Source: Cornus controversa (Eukaryota > Streptophyta > Magnoliopsida > Cornales > Cornaceae). Taken from it: 64,000 nt of DNA. A program made the translations under genes and the position numbers. The stretch is from contig CM048847.1 of assembly GCA_026545225.1 (NCBI GenBank), positions 2,356,001 through 2,420,000 of the forward strand, written 5' to 3'. Shown here piece by piece: positions 25,720 to 34,145 of the stretch. Each line of letters starts with the position of its first letter. Position 1 is the stretch's first letter. The notes beneath the pieces are model-generated. The model was not told the DNA's origin and did not search any database. It worked only from the letters and a program-made list of their open reading frames with translations.

Positions 25720-26045
25720 CACTACCGTCCATAGGTATTCAAACCTATCATCTAGACAACTATCAACCATTGCCTATCTCCAAACCAACATGTGATTTGA
25801 CCATCCGTCCTCAGGTATTCGAACCTACGACTTTGATACCCTAGGTTTTTCAAACCTAATGCCTTAACAGCAATCCAAAGTTCCTCAAATCCTCAACTCT
25901 ATCCTATCGCCCCTAGGTATTCCAACCTAGTGCTCTGACAGATACCATTCTGACATCAAGTACAAAATCCAACATTCCCAACCATACACATGGTATGTCC
26001 ATTCCCCGTCGTCCCTAGGTATTCCAACCTAGAGCTCTGATACCA
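25720..26045 (-). repeat. Degenerate PBS-like repeats in LARD leader
   Basis: The sequence around the PBS, CCTAGGTATTCCAACCTAG followed by GCTCTGATACCA (plus strand), is repeated in degraded form. A copy at about 25912-25951 has the same stem but a PBS split as GCTCTGACAGATACCA. One at about 25806-25845 reads CAGGTATTCGAACCTA then CTTTGATACC, and another at about 25727-25760 reads ATAGGTATTCAAACCTAT. Each contains an inverted repeat (CTAGGT...ACCTAG type) that imitates a tRNA T-arm. Confidence 0.65.
26034..26045 (-). other. Primer binding site, initiator tRNA-Met (LARD)
   Basis: In element sense TGGTATCAGAGC begins three bases inside the 5' (right) LTR. It is complementary to the 3' end of plant initiator tRNA-Met, the usual primer for plant Ty3/gypsy elements. 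It fixes the element on the minus strand. Confidence 0.93.
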
Positions 26046-26048
26046 TCC

Positions 26049-29000
26049 TGTCACGCCCCGATTCCCGAGGCCCGGAAACCGAGGTGTGAACCCCGTGAGA
26101 TCACCCTCACGACATAACCTCCACCTGATCATACAATTCGATTCCCTATTATTTTTACGAAAATCGGGCATGACCCATTCTAAATAATCAGCTCCTGGCA
26201 TATTACACCTGCTTTACAATTCATATGGACACTTCTGGGCACGTGTCCCCCCAGCATTTATATCCAACAATAAATATGGACACTTCTGGGCCCGTGTCCC
26301 CCCAATATTTCTACAACATGCATAAACAATTATAAATATACATGCCTCAGTCCTTGAATATCCGTATTAAATACATACATCACATGAATAAAATACAACT
26401 GAAGGAACTGAATCTACACAAACGCTTTATACATTTAATCCAAATGTAAAGCATCTATCTATCCACTATCCTGGACATACATTAGATTCTAAGGAATCTA
26501 CCTACTACCTCTGCAACCGGTGCTGTCAGTCCCCTAACTAACTCCGAAATCAGCAATACCTGCAAAACCTGGGAGGGGGTGAGCTCAAAGGCCCAACAAG
26601 GTATGTAGAACCATACTATCACCGCTGCAGCAGGTCGATTCTCACATATTCTCAAAAAATATACATGCAGTTAAATATATCACAATATTTAAGACCATGC
26701 CCTACCTAGCATGCATAAACCAATGACGTATATGGCTACTCTAGCACATATGAACATACAAAATCCACTATACATGATTTTAGAAATCATTTTCAACATG
26801 CTTGAAAGCAGTAAACATCAGGCATCTATATGTATATAGAACATATATGTCAACACATTTACATAACCGATGTAAATCAACTACCACATCTCCTACTCGT
26901 CAAGTAGCACATCTCAAATGCAATATAGATGCATTTAAACATAAAAACGTGCTTAACAGATAAACACATAAGCATAAAGGTATTTTCACATTCTACGGTC
27001 ATAATCCGATACATGAGACAAGTATCTAAGCTTGCACATACTCTCACTCTCGGTCCTCATCCGATACCCCACATGATTGGGCCGCTCCGAGGATCATGTG
27101 ACCTAGGACAACTCCGATAACTAACCTATGACCTAGACCACTCCGAAAGGTCATCCTACCCTGGCAATGTATAGGATTGCCATTTTGTGAGGGGACAGCT
27201 CCGAGGCTCACATTCATTGGACATACTCCGAATTCCAGGCATTAGGCCTGAGCATGGCGGGTCCACTCCGAGGGCCATACTTGTTGGACATATTCCGATG
27301 GCAATATATTGGTTTGCCAAATTGTGAGGGGGCAACTCCGAAACTCACTAATGTTGGACACACTCCGATTCTAGGCATAAAGCCTTCGTATGGCGGGTCC
27401 ACTCCGAGGGCCATACGCATGGATAATTATACCACTTCTCGTGACACGGTTGGACCACTCCGAAGTCCCGTGCACCTCTTTTTGCGTTAATTTTCCCGCA
27501 ACCTCTCATATATGCAATATGGATGCATACGTAACCAAGCATTCTATTTTATGCTATCCCAATGCACCAGCTAGTATATAAGTACGTAGCATGCATTTTC
27601 CTCTACAAAAACCCACATATAACCACGTATGTGTCATTTCCCTCCTATACATGCAATATGGATGCATATATACACAGCATAATACTTTCATGCTTCAACC
27701 CATGCTTATGAATACTAAAAAGAAGTATTTAGCATGCTTTTCACCACATTCTAACACATATAGCACATATATGTTCAAAACCTGCATAACACCTCATATA
27801 TGCAAAACACTTCAATCTTAGCACATTTTTATCGTGCTATAACCAATGCATACATTTTCTATAAACAGATAGCATGCATTTCATTCACGTAACCCTACAT
27901 GTAAACACGTACATGTCAAATCATGCATATAAATCACACATGCACACACACTAGCATAAATACAGTCATGCTATCATTCAACACATGTATCCACTACAAG
28001 AAGCTAACATGCATTCCAATCACAACACATATACACACATATGTATATTACGTCACCCACGTATGTATCAAGAACATATAAAACAGTTAGCACATTTCAT
28101 GCTTTTCAAATGCTCGCTAAAAGTTATATTCAACTTAGCATGCATTTCTACCACTGCAACCATATATATATATATAATCACATATATATATATACATCCT
28201 GAACACCATGCATAAGAACCACATATGCATACAAGACAACACAGAGCTAAACAGGTATTATTTAGCATGCTTTACATAGACTTTAATCTATACATACATG
28301 CATATCACAATGCAATCAGGCGATTAATCTAACATGTTATCGCTTCCCAAACCCACACATATATATATATATACACACGCATATATATATCCTCTCATAT
28401 CCCATGTATGCACAACATCCACCTATACCCACATATATATAAGCACCTATATATATATGTATAGACACATACCACATATGATTAAATTAATAACATATGT
28501 AAATTACTCAACGTAAATAAAAAGTAAGTAAGAGGTAGAGGCAAGAATCAACTTGCCTTAAGTCCCGCTCTCCAATGAATCCGCGTCTGCAAAGCGGTCC
28601 ATGCCAAGCCCGGTCAAGTCCTGTGTCAAGGCCGACACGAACACTCCCTGAACCATTTCCTTGCCCTTTCTGATTTCCGGTCCAACCCAAAACACGAGTC
28701 ATAACATCTTGTTATGCAAGTCTATCAAGCCAACACCAAGGCCGGCATCCTCAAACCATCCAATCGAAGCTCCAAGCTTCGGCACTATTGTCGACTCCAA
28801 AGCCGAACTCATTGACCACCGTTGTCAACCTCCAGTTATACCCCCTTTTCCGGTCACCGTGAACAGACCCAGCATGAACCGAGACCACCAACAATTTAAA
28901 CTCCAAAATCAAGCCACCAAGGCCGAGCCTCCACTAGCCACTGTTGCAATCTCACGGCTGCAACACTCAAACTAGCCGAAGCCAATCACCAACCGCAACC

Positions 29001-30218
29001 CCTATGGAAAACCCACCGGAAGCCGCCTATTTCCACCATTTTTAGACCAATCAACACAACCCAGCAACCACTTCAATTTCCGATACCGAGCTGTCACCTT
29101 TTACTTTACAAACCATGGCAGCCACCGTCATCACCACTTCGGTGAAGACCCATAGTCGAACCCAAATCCGCAAGCTACAACCACAAAGGCCACCCTTTTG
29201 AAGCCTCTCTAACCGAACCCAGCCGAGCTCAGTCTAAACCCGGACCAAACACCACCTGCTACCATGAACCCCTCAAACTGTGGCTAGCCTATGAAGACTA
29301 ACCAAAACTCAACTCAAAATCAACCATTGCAACACCAACCATAACCAAATCAGACCAAGAAGGCCCAGTCAATAAACCAAGTTCAGCCAACACAATCAAC
29401 CGAAGCCCAAACAGCCGTGGAACCATCGTCGGGCCATCCAAAGCCAACCCAACACGACCCACCGCCGACCACTGCCATGGCCGGAACCCACCTGCCGAAG
29501 ACCCTTCATCGCCGCCGCTAGAGTCGCCGAAACCAACAGAAACCCAGCCGCGAAACCCCCTTCGCGAACGGCTCGGCTGAACCGAGCCACCACCAGCCCG
29601 AACCGAAGACCCATCGTCGGAACCAAACAGGGCCATTTTGATCCCGCACCACTACCGCTATTCACCGCCGGAGCTCGTCGAGACAGATCCAGCACGGCCC
29701 GAGCACCAGCCGAAGCCAAACGGACCCCCGTTTCTGCCATCCACCCGCAAGCCACGGACGAGCTGAGCGTCACCACCCGAGCCGGAGCCCCACCGCGAGC
29801 AACCCAGCCGCCGCTGTCGCCAGACCGAAGCTGGTCGGCCGCCACGGCCACCGTCGGCGCCGGATCACCCCTCTCGGCTTCTCTCCCGATCCCTCTTCTT
29901 GGTTTCGATTTCTCTCTCCCCGATTCTCTTTTTCCTTCTTTTCTTTTCCTTTTCTTTTTCTTTTCTTTTCTTTTCTCTTTTCTTTCTTCTCTTTCTTTAA
30001 TTGCAACCACAACTTTACTTACACCATTCTCCTCCACATAAAATAATACATATGTATATATCATCCATATATGTATCTAACTCCACATGTGTATTTTTTC
30101 TAAATACACTTACACACATAATACAATATGCTCCCACAATTTCTCATAATTGCGTAAAAGCCCACCACATATTTATAATTAAATATAAATATAGGTACTA
30201 TGTATATATATATATATA
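26049..30218 (-). repeat. Right LTR of LARD, first part (5' LTR in element sense)
   Basis: Near-identical copy of the left LTR, interrupted after 4,170 bp by the Helitron. The remaining 140 bp are at 34001-34140. The split falls inside the (TA)12 tract, so in element sense the first 140 bp of U3 are separated from the rest by 3.8 kb. It contains the second copies of the terminal inverted-repeat pair (26225-26309), the CTCCGA hairpin array, the 222-codon frame (29396-30064) and the polypyrimidine tract. Confidence 0.95.
27068..27484 (-). repeat. Hairpin array with constant CTCCGA core (right LTR)
   Basis: Second LTR copy of the array described at 20190-20606, with the same 11 cores and arms. 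No difference between the two was seen. Confidence 0.7.
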
Positions 30219-30245
30219 CTAGGGTATTGCCCGTGCCTACGGCAC
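30219..30245 (-). other. Helitron 3' terminus (hairpin + CTAG)
   Basis: Element sense: stem GTGCC, loop GTA, stem GGCAC (30245-30233), spacer of 10 bases, then CTAG at 30222-30219, with T as the next host base. This is the canonical Helitron 3' signature (hairpin about 10-12 bases before CTRR). Confidence 0.92.
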
Positions 30246-30435
30246 TATAAAACAAAAAATTATTGAATTGAAATAAAAGCTAATTTCACATAATCAACGT
30301 GTCAATAAATAATCAAATCCATAGTTTGATTTATATATGAAAAAAATGTTATACATCAAAAGATCTGTTCATATAGAGGTACTCTTACACATGTCTTATA
30401 CACGTTTAGTACATACATCAAAAAGGTATGGACTG

Positions 30436-30858
30436 TTAATCACCACCATCAGGTAATTGATTCCACTGTACATCATCTGCTAACAGCTCAGAGAAATCCA
30501 ATAATGTTGGGTCGTCAGTTTCCATACCAGTGAAACATTCATTCCCTTCCAGATTTGAAAAATCATTTTCACTCCCTTTCGGATTTGAAAAATCATTTTC
30601 ACTCCCTTCCGGATTTGAAAAATCATCCAGCTCGACTGGATCTACCAACTGATCTTGATTTCCTGACATAAAATTTACCCAACTGGTTGGGTCTTGGCTA
30701 GTTGTGACCCAGTTGGGATACCTTTGCTAATCTTGCAGGTTCAAAGCAAAATTCCCCCCTAACGGCTTGTTAGGATTCGCCATGTTTATATTAACCCGTT
30801 GTTGATCTTACGGGTTCAATGAAAAATTTCCTCTTAACACTGCATTAGGACTCACCAT
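30436..30858 (-). pseudogene. Captured coding fragment of unknown family, two in-frame stops
   Basis: One minus-strand frame runs about 140 codons to a stop at 30436, broken by TAA after codon 16 and TAG about 26 codons later. It contains a duplicated module: MVSPN..L.GNFSLNP then MANPN..LGGNFALN, each followed by QR. Downstream are three repeats of DFSN(P/L).GSEN type, then an acidic end (DDPTLLDFSELLADD). The composition suggests the acidic C-terminal region of a plant regulatory protein, but no family was recognised. The last 77 codons stay open. It lies between the two Helitron 3' termini, so it was probably gained by read-through. Confidence 0.6.
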
Positions 30859-30935
30859 CTCATTCACACCTCCCTAGGGTTCATTAATAAAGGAAATTAA
30901 TTTGTTAACTCAAAAAATACTTGGCGAGCCCTAAC

Positions 30936-30962
30936 CTAGCGTATTGCCCGTGCCTATGGTAC
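30936..30962 (-). other. Second, internal Helitron 3' terminus
   Basis: CTAG (30939-30936) is preceded in element sense by a 10-base spacer and a hairpin of GGTAC/GTGCC arms (30962-30950, one G-U pair). About 95 bp around it (30936-31033) resemble the true terminus (30219-30314), including ATTGCCCGTGCCTA and AATAAATAA words. It looks like an older terminus that was bypassed. Confidence 0.8.
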
Positions 30963-32553
30963 CATAAATAATAAAAAAAATTATTAAACTAAAATAAATG
31001 TTGATTTTATATAATCAATGTACCAATAAATAAATGTTTACAAAACACCATTTGAATTACCTCTTGTTTAACATTACAAAAAGAATCAATGGGAATCTTA
31101 AATTTCAGAAATCTTTAAATTTAATTTGTATAAAGAGCCAAAGATGACAATTATGACATAAAGTCTCTGACAATACCGTCAATTCCATACCAGAATAACA
31201 TACTACCATCACAATTTTGTACTTCTTAGTTCTTATGGGTAAAGTCACAAAAATGATCAAAACGATTTACTGGAAAAAAGGAAAAAGAAAAAAACCTTCG
31301 ATCCCCAAGTGTAGATCTTGTTTCCGACAATTCGATCAACTTTTCACCCTTTAAAAAATGTTTTTTTTCTACCTATATATAATTATTCGACTCTTCATTA
31401 TTTGAGTCAGAAGTGCGCATGGCAATATTTTTTTTTTTTAAAAAAAAATGCTCAATTTAAAAGTTTTTTTTTTAAAAAAAAATTGAAAGGATTCAGACTC
31501 TCAATATTTCATAAAGCTGTGAAGCAAAAAGAATCAAATTCAATTAACGTGAATGCTAAAAGAAGGAATAATTAATTAATTATCCGCGCACGCATAAAGA
31601 AAGTAAAATTGGCAAACAGAAACATGTGAAAATTGATTAAAAACTAAATAAAAGAAGTAGCCAACAAAATCATGTGAAAATTGAAAGCTAAATAGTCTAG
31701 TATACGTTTTAATACAACGAAATTTAAAATTTTAAATACCAAAACTACTTTTCTTTTGAAAAAAAAAACCCTAATCTCAATGCTTTTTACTTAGTCCTAA
31801 TCCCAATAAAGCTAACCGTCACTTCCTTTTCTTGAGCTAAATGATATACTTTTGAATAACTTACTCTATATTGAATAATTATTTTTGTGAATAATTATTT
31901 AGCATTTGTATTTTTTTTATAACAATTGTACATTCTAATGTATCCTAATCAAAAAAGTTAAAGCCAGACTTGAATCCCAATTACACAACATAAAAGTGAA
32001 AATTTTAATTTTTTCAGACTAAAAAATGTTATTATTACTATTATTTTATTTGTAGAAATTAGTGTAGAGAATATTCTACCATTTCTTTTTAAAAAAATGT
32101 CAATATAATTACCATAAAAATAATGATGAAAACTATAAAAAAAAAAAATTGAGGCTTTTGAGGTTGACACATGGATAGTTATCCCTCAACCCTCACATGT
32201 CCCATTAAAAAACAAACATATAGCGTCAGATTCTTGTCCATCTTTTTAGAATTTTAATTTAATTATAAGAATATAATATTTATTTACATTTCTCAGAGTA
32301 TATTTTATATTTAAAGATTATATTTTTTAAATTAATATAATAGTTGATGGGTTGGACAGTAGATCCCCTTTAATGTAATACTTGATGGTTGAATTTACTG
32401 GGAACCTTAAAGTAATGTTTGATCTTTGATAGACCATTCCACAGTTCATAGAGTCATGGAACAGGATATAGATGGGTGTTGACCATCATCATTTGCTTAC
32501 TCAAACCCACATAGCTAAAGAAGTACAATTGAGATATCATATAAAATTTAACT

Positions 32554-32837
32554 CTAAATATTGCATACATTCACATCTAAAGGCAGCATGCTGTATTCGA
32601 TGTCAAGCTCCCTGAACACTTTGACCATCTCCTCCACTAAAACAACTCTCTGAACCCATCTCTCACCCAGGTCCTGATGATTCATTCGGTGCGAAAGCCA
32701 AACTGAGAATTTTAGCTTATTTATGTCCTCCACGTCCATCATGATTATCATTGGAGCTGGATACCAATGATCACTATTTTTTTCGAATGGGTAAATCAAA
32801 CGAATTAGGATCTCTGTTGGTAAATTTGTATGATTAA
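32554..32837 (-). pseudogene. Captured C-terminal fragment of an MSL (MscS-like) mechanosensitive channel gene
   Basis: The minus-strand frame reads PTEIL near 32815, then HWYPAPMIIMMDVEDINKLK, WLSHRMNHQDLGERWVQR and VEEMVKVFRELDIEY, and stops at 32554 after DVNVCNI. This matches my knowledge of the conserved C-terminal part of plant MSL proteins of the MSL4-10 group (ED.N.L...V...H..N.QD.GERW, ELDIEY, PLDVNV). That domain is on the soluble side of the inner pore. The pore helix and all membrane segments are missing, so no channel can be made. The frame is intact over about 90 codons, which suggests recent capture, probably of a last exon. Confidence 0.72.
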
Positions 32838-33317
32838 CATATATAGATGAAAAACTTAATTATCCCACTCATCAAAGAGATTCTCCATTTATTTATTTTA
32901 AAAAATATATAAAAGTAGAGCAAGAAAATAGAAAAAATTCACATCTCTCTACTTACCCTGTTCGTACCTCAAGAAAACTATAGTCAATATATTCAAACCA
33001 AGTTAGGATCTCAAACATACAATCAAAATATATTTTATCATAAGCAAGCATACAGAAGGAATACAATCACAGCTTCATTTTGATATTTCTTCTACCTGAA
33101 CTCCTTCCAGTTCATAACGATCTCATACATCAAATGGGTGCATTACAAAAACGAAAATGATTGCCTCAAATGATAAACATTGTTATCTTCTTGGCCAAAG
33201 AAAGAATCCAACTTATAGCACTCATTTCCTCTACACCCACAAAGAAAACAACCCAGAATCAAAATCATTGACTAAAGGTTACTTTGAATGACCCTGACAT
33301 TTGAGAATGAATTGGGA

Positions 33318-33471
33318 TTGCAGAGCTCTGCTTCCACTCTTCACAGCCGTTACAATAGTTATGACAATGATTGAGATTCTAGAATCAAAACTCACCTTTA
33401 CAATAAGAGATCTTGAGCAACCGGTGGATCACCTTCCGATCAACGTGACTGTCATCCACGGCGAGCACATA
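33318..33471 (-). pseudogene. Captured fragment of a type-A response regulator (cytokinin ARR-like), exon 1, decayed intron, start of exon 2
   Basis: From 33471 the minus strand reads VLAVDDSHVDRKVI, then HRLLKIS.CK, ending in AAAG followed by GTGAG, a 5' splice site. After 42 bases the frame resumes as VTAVKSGSRALQ (33353-33318). This is the start of a plant type-A receiver domain (..HVLAVDDS.VDRK.IE.LL..SSCKVT.V.SG..AL). The paired acidic DD is present, but the phosphoacceptor Asp and the rest of the receiver were not captured. The intron is far shorter than usual and ends in TTG instead of AG, so it is deleted or mutated. Just upstream of the YVL start a stop shows a frameshift relative to the expected EPHVLAVDD. 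Non-functional. Confidence 0.78.
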
Positions 33472-33539
33472 GAGGTTCTATCATCAACACCGATCCTTCT
33501 CATTCTTTGCCTCTGCCACAGCTTCCACGGTTCTTTGTG

Positions 33540-33932
33540 ATTGACGTCGAGGTTCTGACTGCTCATCCCTCCATTGTGGTGGCGGTGGTGATGATTACCA
33601 CCGCCGGTTCGGGCAGAGAAGGTGGCGGTGAGACCTGAACTTGGCTTCTTGCTTGGTGGCGGCAGTGGTGTTTTTGTTTGAATGCCAAAATCATGGAGAG
33701 AGTCTGATATAAAAGAGGAGAGAGAGAATGACATAAAAGCAGGGTGAGAAAAGAAATAAAAAAATAGATTGATGTGAAAGTAGGTGAATGTTTGAGGGGG
33801 GAAAGGTGGTGAATGTTTAGATTTGAATTTGAGTGAGAGTGAATCTTGACCTTTGATTGAAAATAGGAAGATTAATTTTACACCGTAGATAGTGATATAT
33901 ATTTTGCACCATTGGATGAATTTTTTAAGCAT
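33540..33932 (-). other. Helitron 5' region, possible captured 5' UTR or further gene piece
   Basis: Between the response-regulator fragment and the Helitron 5' end lies a minus-strand frame of up to 167 codons ending at 33429. Its middle includes PLPPPSKK, ATFSARTGGG and a His-rich run. It overlaps the response-regulator exon in a different frame, so it is not that protein. It may be 5' UTR or N-terminal exon captured along with it, or chance. No family recognised. Confidence 0.25.
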
Positions 33933-34000
33933 TTGTGACCCTTAGATGATAAAATTATTTTGGAGGGAAATTCAAAGTCTATGCTGAAATGTTATATAGA

Positions 34001-34140
34001 TATATATAGACATAAACACACACCTTCCACTTATATGGAAACATAAATGTCCACACCCTTTCCGGAATTTAATTAATCCGAAAAAAAATCAATCCGGTCC
34101 AAATTCACCTGCACCGGTCAAAATAATTCCGGTCCTTACA
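34001..34140 (-). repeat. Right LTR of LARD, last 140 bp
   Basis: Continues the right LTR after the Helitron: TATATATA, then GACATAAACACACACC... to CCGGTCCTTACA. Identical by eye to 23343-23482. Confidence 0.95.
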
Positions 34141-34145
34141 AAAGC
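34141..34145. other. Target site duplication AAAGC, right copy
   Basis: Directly follows the LTR end ...CTTACA and is followed by AGTGTACG, which completes the satellite unit cut at 19170. Confidence 0.95.

Larger units (their letters stand above)
23483..26048 (-). mobile_element. LARD interior, no intact coding region
   Basis: 2.57 kb without a credible open gene. Next to the PPT it keeps a decayed chromodomain region (about 23680-23802), and at about 25060-25160 a decayed Gag-protease junction. Reverse transcriptase, RNase H and integrase were not recognised, so most of pol was lost. An imperfect internal duplication pairs about 24000-24200 with 24497-24690 (shared AAGGCACAT, GTGTACTTG and AATGCCAAG words). 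A second pairs about 23812-23885 with 25268-25345 (shared AGTCTAAGGCA and AATCACT..CAGTGA). The last 330 bp hold PBS-like repeats. Confidence 0.8.
30219..34000 (-). mobile_element. Non-autonomous Helitron with captured gene fragments
   Basis: 3,782-bp insertion, minus strand. The 5' end is TCTATATAAC (34000 down) and the 3' end is CTAG (30222-30219), preceded by a 10-base spacer and a GTGCC-GTA-GGCAC hairpin. The element lies between A and T, with no target duplication and no terminal inverted repeats. Removing it leaves 16 + 8 bases of TA, exactly the 24-base tract of the left LTR, so the ends are fixed to the base. No Rep or helicase coding was found; it would need proteins from another Helitron. 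It carries a second internal 3' terminus and fragments of at least three genes. 31000-32540 is AT-rich with poly-A/T runs and nothing recognisable. Confidence 0.92.
19171..34140 (-). mobile_element. Non-autonomous LTR retrotransposon (LARD-like), Tekay-related, with nested Helitron
   Basis: Complete element bounded by AAAGC duplications. Left LTR is 19171-23482 (4,312 bp), the interior 23483-26048 (2,566 bp), and the right LTR 26049-30218 plus 34001-34140 (4,310 bp once the Helitron is removed). The PBS lies next to the right LTR and the PPT next to the left LTR, so the element reads on the minus strand and the right LTR is its 5' LTR. No intact gag or pol is present, only decayed fragments. 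Termini (TGT...GCGTGACA in element sense), PBS and PPT closely resemble those of the chromovirus at 52201-62903, its likely source of proteins. Only two transitions and one 2-bp AT indel were seen between the LTRs, so insertion was recent. Confidence 0.93.

Noticed and set aside
25810..25830. TATTCGAACCTA as a tRNA gene B box
   Set aside because: The minus strand resembles GGTTCGAAT, but there is no A box or cloverleaf. It is part of the PBS-like repeat.
32160..32220. Possible small RNA gene or promoter in AT-rich Helitron DNA
   Set aside because: Only AT-rich sequence with one CACATG-type word; nothing to support a feature.
33301..33540. Plus-strand open frame of 79 codons
   Set aside because: It is the antisense shadow of the captured response-regulator fragment.
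30219..34000. Insertion as a MULE, hAT or LINE
   Set aside because: No terminal inverted repeats, no target duplication and no poly-A end are seen. TC/CTAG ends, the 3' hairpin and A|T placement fit a Helitron.
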